From Staphylococcus capitis subsp. capitis (GTDB lineage: Bacteria; Bacillota; Bacilli; Staphylococcales; Staphylococcaceae): DNA of 64,000 nucleotides. Position 1 is the stretch's first letter; every line of letters starts with the position of its first letter. The stretch spans positions 744,001 through 808,000 of the forward strand of contig NZ_CP145263.1 in the NCBI RefSeq assembly GCF_040739495.1, given 5' to 3'. The notes under the pieces were generated by a model, which saw only the letters and a list, made by a program, of their open reading frames with translations, did no database searches and was not told the origin of the DNA. A program made the translations under genes and the position numbers. This document shows positions 29,641-43,446 of this stretch, one piece after another.

Positions 29641-30879
29641 ATGTCTTACATTGAAAAACAGGATAAAGTGATTTTTGAAGCAATTCAAAAGGAGTATGAC
29701 CGTCAAAATAGTAATATCGAATTAATTGCATCTGAGAATTTTGTGTCTGAAGCTGTTATGGAAGCTCAAGGTTCAGTATTGACTAATAAGTATGCCGAAG
29801 GTTATCCAGGCCGTCGTTATTATGGTGGTTGTGAATATGTTGATGTTTCTGAAACAGTAGCAATTGATCGTGCTAAAGCACTTTTTGGCGCTGAACATGT
29901 TAATGTACAACCTCACTCTGGTTCACAAGCCAACATGGCTGTTTATTTAGTTGCTCTTGAGATGGGAGATACTGTTCTAGGTATGAACTTAAGTCATGGG
30001 GGACATTTAACTCATGGATCTCCAGTTAATTTTAGTGGTAAGTTTTATAATTTCGTTGAATACGGAGTTGATAAAGAAACGGAATTAATTAACTATGATG
30101 AAGTACGTAAACTTGCACTAGAACATAAACCTAAATTAATTGTAGCGGGTGCCTCTGCTTATTCTAGAACTATTGATTTTAAAAAGTTCAAAGAAATTGC
30201 AGATGAAGTAGGTGCTAAATTAATGGTGGATATGGCTCACATTGCTGGATTAGTTGCAGCTGGTTTACATCCAAATCCTGTTGAATATGCTGATTTTGTC
30301 ACTACTACTACACATAAAACTTTACGTGGCCCTCGTGGAGGCATGATTTTATGTAAAGAAGAATATAAAAAAGAAATTGATAAGACAATTTTCCCTGGAA
30401 TTCAAGGTGGCCCACTAGAACACGTAATTGCAGCGAAAGCAGTAGCATTTGGAGAAGCATTACACAGTGACTTCAAATCATATCAACAACAAGTGATTAA
30501 AAATGCTCAAGTTTTAGCTCAAACATTAATTGATGAAGGATTCAGAGTGGTTTCAGGTGGTACTGATAATCATTTAGTTGCAGTTGATGTTAAAGGTTCT
30601 ATTGAGATTACTGGTAAAGTCGCTGAAGAGACTCTTGATAAAGTAGGTATTACTTGTAATAAAAACACAATTCCTTTCGATCAAGAAAAACCATTCGTTA
30701 CAAGTGGAATTAGATTAGGCACACCAGCTGCAACTACACGTGGATTCGATGAATCAGCATTCGAGGAAGTGGCAAAAATTATTAGCTTAGCTTTAAAACA
30801 TACTGACGATGAAGCTAAACTTAATGAAGCTAAAGAAAGAGTGCACGCCTTTACTTCAAAATATCCATTATATGAATAA
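29641..30879 (+). CDS. glyA: serine hydroxymethyltransferase
   Basis: GlyA interconverts serine and glycine with tetrahydrofolate and feeds one-carbon metabolism. ATG 29641 ([15 protein letters not shown]), after GAAGGGG, gives 412 residues, the family length. The PLP lysine is Lys226 in [24 protein letters not shown] and [12 protein letters not shown] are also present. It is followed 28 bases later by upp, so the two are probably co-transcribed, in the order found across staphylococci. Confidence 0.96.
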   Translation: MSYIEKQDKVIFEAIQKEYDRQNSNIELIASENFVSEAVMEAQGSVLTNKYAEGYPGRRYYGGCEYVDVSETVAIDRAKALFGAEHVNVQPHSGSQANMAVYLVALEMGDTVLGMNLSHGGHLTHGSPVNFSGKFYNFVEYGVDKETELINYDEVRKLALEHKPKLIVAGASAYSRTIDFKKFKEIADEVGAKLMVDMAHIAGLVAAGLHPNPVEYADFVTTTTHKTLRGPRGGMILCKEEYKKEIDKTIFPGIQGGPLEHVIAAKAVAFGEALHSDFKSYQQQVIKNAQVLAQTLIDEGFRVVSGGTDNHLVAVDVKGSIEITGKVAEETLDKVGITCNKNTIPFDQEKPFVTSGIRLGTPAATTRGFDESAFEEVAKIISLALKHTDDEAKLNEAKERVHAFTSKYPLYE

Positions 30880-30907
30880 TAGAGAAAAACATTGGAGGAA
30901 ATTATAA

Positions 30908-31537
30908 ATGAGTAAAGTACATGTTTTCGATCATCCTTTAATACAGCATAAACTAAGTTATATTAGAGATGCTCATACCGGTACAAAAGAGTTTAGAGAA
31001 CTAGTTGATGAAGTAGGTATGTTAATGGCTTATGAGGTGACTAGAGATTTAGAATTACAAGATGTTGAAATTCAAACACCTGTAACTAAAATGACAGCTA
31101 AACGACTAGCGGGTAAAAAATTAGCTATAGTGCCAATTTTAAGGGCAGGATTAGGAATGACTGATGGTGTTTTAAGTTTAGTTCCTTCAGCAAGAGTAGG
31201 CCATATTGGCTTATATAGAGATCCAGAAACACTTAAAGCAGTAGAGTACTTTGCTAAACTACCTCAAGATATCGATGAAAGACAAATTATCGTTGTAGAC
31301 CCTATGTTAGCGACTGGTGCTTCAGCAATAGAAGCCATTTCATCACTGAAAAATCGTGGTGCGAAAAATATTCGTTTTATGTGCTTAATTGCTGCGCCAG
31401 AAGGTGTGGAAAAGATGCAAGAAGCTCACCCAGACGTAGATATTTATATCGCGACACTTGATGAAAAATTAAATGACAAAGCTTACATCACACCTGGATT
31501 AGGGGATGCTGGTGACAGATTATTTGGCACTAAATAA
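30908..31537 (+). CDS. upp: uracil phosphoribosyltransferase
   Basis: Upp makes UMP from uracil and PRPP. It has 209 residues. The PRPP-binding loop [15 protein letters not shown] and the C-terminal uracil-binding [12 protein letters not shown] are intact. GGAGG lies 6-10 bases before ATG 30908. It precedes mnaA and the atp operon, the usual staphylococcal order. Confidence 0.96.
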   Translation: MSKVHVFDHPLIQHKLSYIRDAHTGTKEFRELVDEVGMLMAYEVTRDLELQDVEIQTPVTKMTAKRLAGKKLAIVPILRAGLGMTDGVLSLVPSARVGHIGLYRDPETLKAVEYFAKLPQDIDERQIIVVDPMLATGASAIEAISSLKNRGAKNIRFMCLIAAPEGVEKMQEAHPDVDIYIATLDEKLNDKAYITPGLGDAGDRLFGTK

Positions 31538-31560
31538 TAGATTCGGAGATAGATAGTTTG

Positions 31561-32694
31561 ATGAAAAAAATTATGACCATCTTCGGGACAAGACCTGAAG
31601 CTATTAAAATGGCACCACTCGTAAAAGCATTAGAAAAAGATGCTGAATTAGAACCCGTCGTTGTTGTTACAGCTCAACACAGGGAAATGCTTGATTCAGT
31701 ATTAAATACATTTGATATAACACCTTGTCATGATTTGAATATTATGAAATCTGGGCAGACTTTGCCTGATATTACATCAAAATCGATGGTTCTTTTAGAA
31801 GAAGTAATTAAAAAAGAATCACCAGATATGGTACTAGTACATGGTGATACAGTTACTACGTTTTCTGGGTCACTAGCAGCTTTTTATAATCAATTACCTA
31901 TTGGTCATGTTGAAGCTGGGTTAAGAAGTTATGATAAGTATTCTCCTTTTCCTGAGGAGATGAATAGACAAATGGTTGGGGTAATGGCAGACTTGCATTT
32001 TGCCCCAACTTTTAATGCAGCTAAGAATTTGCTTGATGAAGGCAAATCATCTAACAATGTGGTAATAACTGGTAATACAGCGATTGATGCTATGAACTAT
32101 ACAATTAATGATAATTATACTTCTCAAATCATCGATAAACATCGTAACAAGAAATTTATTTTATTAACTGCTCATAGAAGGGAAAATATAGGTCAACCTA
32201 TGATTAACGTGTTTAAGGCAGTTAGAAAATTAATTGATCAGTATGAAGATTTAGCATTAGTATATCCAGTTCACATGAATCCGAGAGTTAGAGAACTCGC
32301 TGAAGCGTATTTAGGTCACCATGATCGTATAGAGTTAATTGAACCTTTAGATGTGATAGACTTTCATAATTTTGCTAAGCACGCTTACCTAATTATGACT
32401 GATTCTGGAGGAATACAAGAAGAAGCTCCATCTCTACATAAACCTGTACTCGTATTGAGAGATAGTACAGAGAGACCTGAAGGGGTAGAAGCAGGTACTT
32501 TAAGGGTTATTGGTACTAATGAGGACTCTGTTTATGAGGAAACTAAGCGTCTTTTAGACGATAAACAGCTTTATAAACATATGAGTGAAACAAACAATCC
32601 CTATGGAGATGGGAATGCAAGTAATAGGATAGTAAATCATATTAAATATTATTTTGGATTAATTAGTGATAAACCCAATCATTTTGAAAAATAA
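31561..32694 (+). CDS. mnaA: UDP-N-acetylglucosamine 2-epimerase
   Basis: The enzyme interconverts UDP-GlcNAc and UDP-ManNAc, needed for wall teichoic acid linkage units. It has 377 residues from ATG 31561 (MKKIMTIFGTRPEAIKMAPL); TTG 31558 is one codon upstream and cannot be excluded. GTRPEAIKM, HVEAGLRSYDKYSPFPEE, LTAHRRENIG and SGGIQEEAPSL are WecB/MnaA signatures. It lies between upp and atpI. A short A-T hairpin follows the stop. Confidence 0.93.
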   Translation: MKKIMTIFGTRPEAIKMAPLVKALEKDAELEPVVVVTAQHREMLDSVLNTFDITPCHDLNIMKSGQTLPDITSKSMVLLEEVIKKESPDMVLVHGDTVTTFSGSLAAFYNQLPIGHVEAGLRSYDKYSPFPEEMNRQMVGVMADLHFAPTFNAAKNLLDEGKSSNNVVITGNTAIDAMNYTINDNYTSQIIDKHRNKKFILLTAHRRENIGQPMINVFKAVRKLIDQYEDLALVYPVHMNPRVRELAEAYLGHHDRIELIEPLDVIDFHNFAKHAYLIMTDSGGIQEEAPSLHKPVLVLRDSTERPEGVEAGTLRVIGTNEDSVYEETKRLLDDKQLYKHMSETNNPYGDGNASNRIVNHIKYYFGLISDKPNHFEK

Positions 32695-32770
32695 AAAGTT
32701 TGTTACGTTACTTTTTTGTGAATATTTTGTGACAAAAATGCCGTAAATTTTAACAAGACTTTGAATAGAA

Positions 32771-32797
32771 TTGACACCATACAATAGGCTATATTAT
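32771..32797 (+). promoter_or_regulatory. probable promoter of the atp operon
   Basis: TTGACA (32771-32776) is followed after 15 bases by TATTAT (32792-32797); TATCAT at 32795-32800 gives an 18-base spacer. It lies 63 bases upstream of atpI. Confidence 0.5.
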
Positions 32798-32859
32798 CAT
32801 TTAGATTGTATGAGTGGAACGGTTTACATGATTGGTATAAGACACTCGGAGGCATATAG

Positions 32860-33210
32860 ATGAGTCGTTTCTACATCATTTTTAAACAATATATCCAATA
32901 TTATCTTTATCTCTTAATAGTATTAGGAATATTGTATCTAATTATACCCCGACCTTTTATTTTAGGATTAATGATAGGAACATGTGGTTCTTTGGTTAAT
33001 ACATACATCTTTGAAAGTTATTTAGCAAAGGCACAACAACAAGATGCTATACATATTTCAACGGGCAATATATGGAGATATCTTGTAGCAATCATTGCGT
33101 GTTTGTTATGGTTTTTCTTCAAAGACCACATCAATATCATAGGTGTATTAATTGGTTTAATGATTTCTTATATTGTAATCATATTGCGCCCTCTACTTAA
33201 AAGGGAGTAA
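32860..33210 (+). CDS. atpI: ATP synthase accessory membrane protein AtpI
   Basis: The protein has 116 residues and four hydrophobic segments (about 14-30, 34-50, 72-86, 90-107). It is weakly conserved, but its place directly before atpB identifies it. AtpI helps assemble the c-ring and the Fo part. ATG 32860 follows CGGAGG. It heads the operon atpIBEFHAGDC. Confidence 0.82.
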   Translation: MSRFYIIFKQYIQYYLYLLIVLGILYLIIPRPFILGLMIGTCGSLVNTYIFESYLAKAQQQDAIHISTGNIWRYLVAIIACLLWFFFKDHINIIGVLIGLMISYIVIILRPLLKRE

Positions 33211-33221
33211 AAATTAAATAA

Positions 33222-33965
<744 letters not shown>

Positions 33966-33970
33966 ATTAA

Positions 33971-34222
<252 letters not shown>

Positions 34223-34232
34223 GACATATTAA

Positions 34233-34274
34233 GGCGAGGCCTGTACAAGGCTATCGCCGTTCGTTTTGTTTTTT
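34233..34274 (+). terminator. intra-operon hairpin between atpE and atpF (partial terminator)
   Basis: GGCGA (34233-34237) pairs with TCGCC (34254-34258) and GCCT with AGGC inside, separated by small bulges. The tail GTTCGTTTTGTTTTTT is T-rich but interrupted. It may stop some transcripts or protect the atpE 3' end. Confidence 0.5.
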
Positions 34275-34308
34275 ATAGCTTAGTGATTATATCTACGAAA
34301 GGAGTGTC

Positions 34309-34320
34309 ATGAGCCCGTGA
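34309..34320 (+). other. three-codon ORF overlapping the atpF start
   Basis: ATG AGC CCG TGA (34309-34320) is well spaced from the AAAGGAG site at about 34298-34304. Its TGA overlaps the GTG start of atpF (34317). Ribosomes could initiate here, stop, and restart on atpF. Confidence 0.45.
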
Positions 34321-34832
34321 CTGCAACAGCTAATATGTTCGTTTTAGGTGCAGGAGTCGAATGGGGAACAACAATTGTTACACTTGCCACATTCGTAATT
34401 CTTCTTGCGCTATTGAAGAAATTTGCTTGGGGTCCATTAAAAGAAGTAATGGACAAACGTGAGCGAGACATCAATAAATATATTGATGATGCTGAACAAG
34501 CTAAAATTAACGCTCAAAAACTTGAAGAAGAAAACAGAAAGACACTTAAAGAAACTCAAGATGAAGTTCAAAGAATCTTAGACGATGCTAAGATTCAAGC
34601 ACGTAAGCAACATGAAGAAATTATTCATGAAGCTAATGTAAGAGCTAACGGCATGATTGAGACTGCTCAAAGTGAAATTAACAGTGAAAAAGAACGTGCA
34701 CTTGCTGATATTAATAATCAAGTATCTGAACTATCAGTATTAATCGCATCTAAAGTTCTTAGAAAAGAAATTTCAGAGCAAGATCAAAAAGATTTAGTTG
34801 AAAAGTATTTAAAAGAGGCAGGGGATAAATAA
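34317..34832 (+). CDS. atpF: ATP synthase Fo subunit b
   Basis: Subunit b is the peripheral stalk. The protein has 171 residues. Residues 12-30 form the single membrane helix ([20 protein letters not shown], split here at 20), followed by a long charged coiled coil ([17 protein letters not shown] onward). It starts at GTG 34317, supported by the family start M-T-x-T-A-N. That start is 12 bases from the ribosome site, and a nearer ATG opens only a three-codon ORF. Its TAA overlaps the atpH ATG by one base. Confidence 0.93.
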   Translation: MTATANMFVLGAGVEWGTTIVTLATFVILLALLKKFAWGPLKEVMDKRERDINKYIDDAEQAKINAQKLEEENRKTLKETQDEVQRILDDAKIQARKQHEEIIHEANVRANGMIETAQSEINSEKERALADINNQVSELSVLIASKVLRKEISEQDQKDLVEKYLKEAGDK

Positions 34833-35371
34833 TGGTAAAGGTAGCAAATAAATATGCCAAAGCATTATTTGATGTCTCTAATGATACAAATCAATTAGAT
34901 GTAGTTTATGAAGATTTAGAAACAATCAGCCATTCATCTTTCGACTATATTAAAAGTTTAAAAGCAATTGATAGTAATCCTTCATTAACAGCAGATGAGC
35001 GTAAATCATTCGTTAATGAAGTATATAGTGGTGCAAATCAATACGTCGTTAATACGCTAAAAGTTTTAGCTGATAATCGTCATTTATCATTAATTGAAGA
35101 TGTATTTAGAGCTTTTCAAAGTTTATATAATGCGCATCATAACCAAGACTTTGCAATTGTAGAATCTACTTATGAATTAAATGAAGATGAATTAGCAAGA
35201 ATAGAACAATTGATTAAAGATCAAACACATTTATCTAGAGTAATTGTTAGCACTAAAATCAATCCAAATTTAATTGGTGGATTTAGAGTTAAGGTCGGCA
35301 CAACTGTTATGGATGGTAGCGTTAAGAATGACCTTGTTCAATTACAAAGAAAATTTGAAAGAGCTAATTAA
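34832..35371 (+). CDS. atpH: ATP synthase F1 subunit delta
   Basis: Delta joins the peripheral stalk to the top of the F1 head. The protein has 179 residues, starting [16 protein letters not shown], with [16 protein letters not shown] in the middle and the typical [20 protein letters not shown] end (20 residues). It starts on the last base of the atpF stop (TAATG), so the two stalk subunits are coupled. Confidence 0.94.
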   Translation: MVKVANKYAKALFDVSNDTNQLDVVYEDLETISHSSFDYIKSLKAIDSNPSLTADERKSFVNEVYSGANQYVVNTLKVLADNRHLSLIEDVFRAFQSLYNAHHNQDFAIVESTYELNEDELARIEQLIKDQTHLSRVIVSTKINPNLIGGFRVKVGTTVMDGSVKNDLVQLQRKFERAN

Positions 35372-35393
35372 TATTTAAAGAGGAGTGACATAG

Positions 35394-36905
<1,512 letters not shown>

Positions 36906-36938
36906 TTCTTAATTGAAAAATTGTAACTGCAGATATGA

Positions 36939-37853
<915 letters not shown>

Positions 37854-37859
37854 TATTAA

Positions 37860-39287
<1,428 letters not shown>

Positions 39288-39306
39288 TAATTAGGAGGTA
39301 TGGATA

Positions 39307-39711
39307 ATGAATACATTAAGCCTAAATATTGTCACTCCTAATGGTTCTGTCTACGAACGAGAAGATGTAGAACTAGCTGTATTACAAACAACAGCTGGTG
39401 AAATGGGTATCATGAGTGGACACATTCCAACAGTTGCCGCATTAAAGACTGGCTATGTTAAAGTTAACTTTCATAATGGTAACGAATATATAGCAGTTAG
39501 TGATGGTTTTGTTGAAGTTAGACAACATAAATTATCAATTATCGTCCAAACAGCAGAAACTGCTAGCGAAATCGATGTTGAGAGAGCTAAATTGGCTAAG
39601 TCGAGAGCAGAATCACATTTAGAAGAAGATGATGATAACAGTGACATTAATAGAGCCAAAAGAGCGTTAGAACGAGCTAATAACCGTTTACGTGTGGCTG
39701 AATTAAAATAA
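39307..39711 (+). CDS. atpC: ATP synthase F1 subunit epsilon
   Basis: Epsilon regulates ATP hydrolysis and binds the gamma shaft. The protein has 134 residues, with an N-terminal beta-barrel (LNIVTPNGSVYEREDVEL, GEMGIMSGHIP) and a C-terminal two-helix part starting near residue 90 (ERAKLAKSRAESHL). It is the last gene of the operon and is followed by a strong terminator. Confidence 0.96.
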   Translation: MNTLSLNIVTPNGSVYEREDVELAVLQTTAGEMGIMSGHIPTVAALKTGYVKVNFHNGNEYIAVSDGFVEVRQHKLSIIVQTAETASEIDVERAKLAKSRAESHLEEDDDNSDINRAKRALERANNRLRVAELK

Positions 39712-39713
39712 CT

Positions 39714-39757
39714 AAAAAGGTTCGAGGCGTTATATACGCTTCGAACCTTTTTTTATT
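39714..39757 (+). terminator. terminator of the atp operon
   Basis: AAAAAGGTTCGA (39714 on) through GGCGT pairs with ACGCTTCGAACCTTTTT (39735 on), about 15 pairs with one bulge, four-base loop and a T-run. Confidence 0.9.
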
Positions 39758-39851
39758 AAATATTTTAATTTCACAATCGGAATTATTAAAGTATCTTTAT
39801 CAAGTTATTTCGTGTACAATGTTATACAGTAATCTTACGAAGGAGTAGAAC

Positions 39852-40085
39852 ATGGATTATCTTGGTCAATTTGCAATTGTACACCTTATCTTACATGTAA
39901 TATGTATCTGTATAGCCTATTGGGCTCTAAACTCTGTTAGATTAGATCAATTTTTTAAAAAAGGTTATGCACTACAAGTGCAAATTTGTATGATATTTGT
40001 AGCTATTTTAATAGGTACATCGGTAAGTAATTTTATTGTCGATTTATTACAATATTCAACTCAAGTTAAGTATTTATTAAAGTAA
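39852..40085 (+). CDS. DUF1146 (YwzB-like) small membrane protein
   Basis: The protein has 77 residues and two membrane segments (about 7-26 and 39-60) with the ALNSVRLDQFFKKG loop between them. This is the DUF1146/YwzB family, function unknown. Bacillus subtilis keeps it at the same place, between atpC and murA. An AAGGAG site precedes ATG 39852. Confidence 0.8.
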   Translation: MDYLGQFAIVHLILHVICICIAYWALNSVRLDQFFKKGYALQVQICMIFVAILIGTSVSNFIVDLLQYSTQVKYLLK

Positions 40086-40194
40086 TTCAAAAACTGTTAT
40101 TTATATCTAAAACTGGATATAATTATAAAATGAATATTAACTTATTAATCAGGGAAATGAATAAGTAATAGGAGTTATAAGTGGAGGATTTAAG

Positions 40195-41460
40195 ATGGAT
40201 AAAATAGTAATAAATGGTGGAAACCGATTAACAGGTGAAGTTAAAGTTGAAGGTGCAAAAAATGCTGTATTACCAGTATTAACAGCTTCTTTATTAGCTT
40301 CAGAGGGGCAAAGTAAACTTGTTAACGTTCCAGCTTTAAGTGATGTAGAGACGATAAATAATGTTTTATCAACACTTAATGCAGATGTTTCATATAATAA
40401 AGAAGAAAATGCAGTTAAAGTTGATGCTACTCAAAATTTGAATGAAGAGGCTCCATATGAATATGTGAGTAAAATGAGAGCGAGTATTTTAGTAATGGGG
40501 CCATTACTTGCTAGACTCGGACATGCAATTGTAGCGTTACCTGGTGGTTGTGCAATTGGTAGTAGACCGATTGAACAACATATCAAAGGATTTGAAGCAC
40601 TAGGTGCCGAAATTCATTTAGAAAATGGTAATATTTATGCTAATGCTAAAAATGGATTAAAAGGTACTCAAATTCATTTAGATTTTCCAAGTGTAGGAGC
40701 AACACAAAACATTATCATGGCAGCTTCACTTGCATCAGGAAAATCAATTATTGAAAATGCTGCTAAAGAACCAGAAATTGTAGATTTAGCCAACTATATT
40801 AATGAAATGGGCGGTAAAATTACTGGTGCTGGAACAGATACAATCACTATACACGGTGTTGATAAATTACATGGTGTAGAACATTCAATCATTCCAGATA
40901 GAATTGAAGCGGGAACATTATTAATCGCCGGTGCAATCACACGTGGAGATATCCTTGTTCGAGGTGCCATCAAAGAGCATATGGCAAGCTTAGTATATAA
41001 ACTTGAAGAGATGGGGGTTAATTTAGACTTCAAAGAAGACGGTATTCAAGTTTCTGCTGAAGGTGACTTAAAGCCTGTTGATGTAAAAACATTACCACAT
41101 CCAGGTTTCCCAACTGATATGCAATCACAAATGATGGCTTTATTACTTACAGCAAATGGGCATAAAGTTATTACTGAAACGGTCTTTGAAAATAGATTTA
41201 TGCATGTAGCCGAGTTCAGAAGAATGAATGCAAATATTAATGTTGAAGGTAGAAGTGCTAAAATTGAAGGAAAAAGTCAATTACAAGGCGCACAAGTTAA
41301 AGCTACAGATTTAAGAGCTGCAGCAGCATTGATCTTAGCAGGTTTAGTTGCGGAGGGTACTACTCAAGTTACTGAACTTAAACATTTAGATCGAGGCTAT
41401 GTAAATTTACATGGAAAATTAAAAGACCTTGGTGCAGATATCAAACGTATTAATGATTAA
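40195..41460 (+). CDS. murA: UDP-N-acetylglucosamine 1-carboxyvinyltransferase
   Basis: This is the main MurA of the peptidoglycan pathway. It has 421 residues. The catalytic cysteine is Cys119 in [15 protein letters not shown], and the start [19 protein letters not shown] is typical. Its position between the ywzB-like gene and fabZ marks it as the MurAA orthologue. A GTGGAGG site precedes ATG 40195. A second paralogue lies at 19334, and both look catalytically complete. Confidence 0.95.
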   Translation: MDKIVINGGNRLTGEVKVEGAKNAVLPVLTASLLASEGQSKLVNVPALSDVETINNVLSTLNADVSYNKEENAVKVDATQNLNEEAPYEYVSKMRASILVMGPLLARLGHAIVALPGGCAIGSRPIEQHIKGFEALGAEIHLENGNIYANAKNGLKGTQIHLDFPSVGATQNIIMAASLASGKSIIENAAKEPEIVDLANYINEMGGKITGAGTDTITIHGVDKLHGVEHSIIPDRIEAGTLLIAGAITRGDILVRGAIKEHMASLVYKLEEMGVNLDFKEDGIQVSAEGDLKPVDVKTLPHPGFPTDMQSQMMALLLTANGHKVITETVFENRFMHVAEFRRMNANINVEGRSAKIEGKSQLQGAQVKATDLRAAAALILAGLVAEGTTQVTELKHLDRGYVNLHGKLKDLGADIKRIND

Positions 41461-41504
41461 ATCATTTTTAAACATCAAAGTTTACATTTCGGAGGTTTAA
41501 TGTA

Positions 41505-41942
41505 ATGGAAACAATTTTTGACTATAATCAAATTAAACAAATTATCCCTCATAGACAACCGTTCTTATTAATTGATAGAGTTGTTGAATATGAAGAAGGA
41601 AAACGTTGCGTGGGTTTAAAGCAAGTTTCTGGTAATGAACCATTTTTCCAAGGGCATTTTCCTGAATACGCAGTAATGCCAGGTGTATTAATAACTGAAG
41701 CACTAGCTCAAACTGGAGCCGTAGCGATGTTAAACAATGAAGAGAATAAAGGTAAAATAGCTTTATTCGCTGGTATTGATAAATGTCGTTTCAAAAAACA
41801 AGTGACACCTGGTGATACGTTAATGTTAGAAGTAGAAATTACTAAAATTAAAGGTCCAATCGGTAAAGGTAGTGCGAAAGCTACAGTCGATGGTCAACTT
41901 GCTTGTAGCTGTGAACTAACATTTGCTATTCAAGATGCTTAA
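41505..41942 (+). CDS. fabZ: 3-hydroxyacyl-ACP dehydratase FabZ
   Basis: FabZ dehydrates 3-hydroxyacyl-ACP in type II fatty acid synthesis. The protein has 145 residues. The hot-dog fold signature is present: [13 protein letters not shown], then the catalytic His in [15 protein letters not shown] and Glu in [18 protein letters not shown] site precedes ATG 41505, 44 bases after murA, and the two may be co-transcribed. Confidence 0.95.
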   Translation: METIFDYNQIKQIIPHRQPFLLIDRVVEYEEGKRCVGLKQVSGNEPFFQGHFPEYAVMPGVLITEALAQTGAVAMLNNEENKGKIALFAGIDKCRFKKQVTPGDTLMLEVEITKIKGPIGKGSAKATVDGQLACSCELTFAIQDA

Positions 41943-41957
41943 ACTATTCCTTATTAT

Positions 41958-42017
41958 AAAAGGAGTGTATCAAGAACTAATTGAGATGAATTAGTTCCTT
42001 TTACACTCCTTTTTTTA
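41958..42017. terminator. bidirectional terminator between fabZ and ywpF
   Basis: The outer stem AAAAGGAGTGTA (41958-41969) pairs with TACACTCCTTTT (42002-42013), and an inner stem AACTAATT/AATTAGTT is nested inside. The T-run follows, and the minus strand also ends in TTTTAT. Confidence 0.87.
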
Positions 42018-42022
42018 TTTAT

Positions 42023-42466
42023 TTAATTTCTTTCAAATTTTTCTTCTTTTAGTTTAGGTTTAGATTGCATCATTCGATTAAAGGTCTTCTTAAGCTCTTC
42101 ACCAGTTAAACCATCATCTACCAATTCCTCTAGTAAGCTTTCGGCATAGACTTGTCTTAAAGTATAAATATGACATTCCAAAACAACAGACATTGATTTT
42201 TTAAAATTAGCGACATTTTTAACCGTAGCATCAAATAAAGCTGGATCATTTGCAGGTCTAGTGATGACTACTCTAATATCTAATAATTGTTTATCATCCA
42301 TATATGTTTTAAATGTTTCATAGTGCTCATTTGAAATAATAATCTCAAGTAACCAGCCTGTTCCACTACCTTCTTTATTTATAATAACGCCATCTTCGAT
42401 TTCATATTCTGAAACGCCACCATTCTCATTTACAATTTGAAACCGAACAGCCTTAAATGTTTTCAT
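42023..42466 (-). CDS. YwpF-like protein
   Basis: The protein has 147 residues from ATG 42466 (MKTFKAVRFQIVNENGG), chosen because GGATGTG lies just upstream; the track upstream to 42481 contains that site. It matches the small YwpF-like family, function unknown, whose Bacillus member also sits near fabZ (ywpB) and ssbB (ywpH). It ends in a lysine-rich tail (KPKLKEEKFERN). It is convergent with fabZ. Confidence 0.7.
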   Translation of the reverse strand: MKTFKAVRFQIVNENGGVSEYEIEDGVIINKEGSGTGWLLEIIISNEHYETFKTYMDDKQLLDIRVVITRPANDPALFDATVKNVANFKKSMSVVLECHIYTLRQVYAESLLEELVDDGLTGEELKKTFNRMMQSKPKLKEEKFERN

Positions 42467-42656
42467 TATTTCACATCCCAATTGTTTTTTAAATATACAA
42501 TAAATTAAATTATAAGCAGTTATGAACTTAATTAATGATTATTTTCTTTAAATATATCAAAAACATACTACAAATAGCTATCATTTTAAGGGTATTTGTA
42601 ATTTTGACCAAATTATAACCCGTCAATTATTATGTATTACAAGAAGGAGGTGACAC

Positions 42657-43052
42657 ATGTTAAACAAAATAGTAATAGTAGGAAGGTTGACTAAAGATGC
42701 TCAAATTTATGAGAAGGAGGATAGTAAGGTCGCAACATTTTGTGTAGCAACTGAAAGAAATTACAAAGATGAAAATAATGAAATATCAAGTGATTATTTA
42801 TTGTGTAAAGCTTTCGGCAAAACAGCAACCAATATCGAAAAATATACTAGTCAAGGTACATTAGTAGGTATAACAGGACAAATGCGTTCAAGAAAATATG
42901 AAAAAGAAGGACAAAAGCATTTTGTAACCGAACTATATGTAGAAACAATTAAATTTATGTCTCCAAAAACTAAACATAATGAAATCCTCTCTCAAAATCA
43001 ATACGATGAAGACACTTATCATTCAGACGACATTGAAATTATTAATATTTAA
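42657..43052 (+). CDS. single-stranded DNA-binding protein, SsbB-like paralogue
   Basis: The protein has 131 residues. The OB fold is clear: LNKIVIVGRLTKDAQIYEKE, TFCVATERNYKDENNE, DYLLCKAFGKTATNIEKY, GQMRSRKYEKEGQKHF. The C-terminal tail is short and does not end in the usual acidic DDDLPF tip (it ends DDIEIINI), so interaction with partner proteins may be altered. The location beside ywpF matches Bacillus ssbB, a competence-linked paralogue. It has an excellent AAGGAGGTG ribosome site at 42644-42652. Confidence 0.85.
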   Translation: MLNKIVIVGRLTKDAQIYEKEDSKVATFCVATERNYKDENNEISSDYLLCKAFGKTATNIEKYTSQGTLVGITGQMRSRKYEKEGQKHFVTELYVETIKFMSPKTKHNEILSQNQYDEDTYHSDDIEIINI

Positions 43053-43135
43053 AAATTAATTCTCTCCCTAAACTCCATCCTATTTTTAATAAAAATTAAA
43101 TTATCCTTTTCTTTCAATTATACTCAAGCGACCTA

Positions 43136-43184
43136 CTTTGATCGGCCAATATTAAAGTAAGGTCGCTTTTAATATTTAAGTCAT
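43136..43184 (+). terminator. terminator of the SsbB-like gene
   Basis: AAGCGACC-TACTTT (43136-43149) pairs with AAAGTAAGGTCGCTT (about 43164-43178) with one bulge, followed by TTAATATTT. Confidence 0.7.
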
Positions 43185-43258
43185 CAATCATTCAATCAAC
43201 TTATAATTATCTGACAGATTTCAATTATATTACAAACTTGTTTAAGAATCGATACAAT

Positions 43259-43284
43259 CTCAAAACTGTCATGACAGTTTTGAG
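43259..43284. repeat. perfect 26-bp palindrome upstream of sceD
   Basis: CTCAAAACTGTCA (43259-43271) is followed directly by its exact reverse complement (43272-43284). There is no T-run after it. It lies 35 bases before a WalR-type motif and 163 bases before sceD. It is a candidate operator for a dimeric regulator. Confidence 0.6.
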
Positions 43285-43318
43285 TAGAAATTTAATTCCA
43301 ATTATAATTAATATTCAT

Positions 43319-43335
43319 TGTAATTCGAGTGTAAA
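43319..43335 (+). promoter_or_regulatory. WalR-type binding motif upstream of sceD
   Basis: TGTAAT, five bases, TGTAAA (43319-43335) fits the WalR consensus TGT(A/T)A(A/T/C)-N5-TGT(A/T)A(A/T/C) exactly. Control of sceD and other wall hydrolases by WalKR is established in S. aureus. Confidence 0.75.
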
Positions 43336-43446
43336 AAAGAGCTTGTTTTTTTTATTTCACTGTAACCTACACTGTTTATACAGATGTTAGAGTAGTACTT
43401 GTAAATTAGTTAAGAAAACAAATCACTTTTAGGAGGATTTTTAATA

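Noticed and set aside
43351..43368. second TGTAAC ... TGTTTA pair before sceD
   Set aside because: The spacer is six bases, not five, so it does not fit the WalR motif. Possibly a -35 region.
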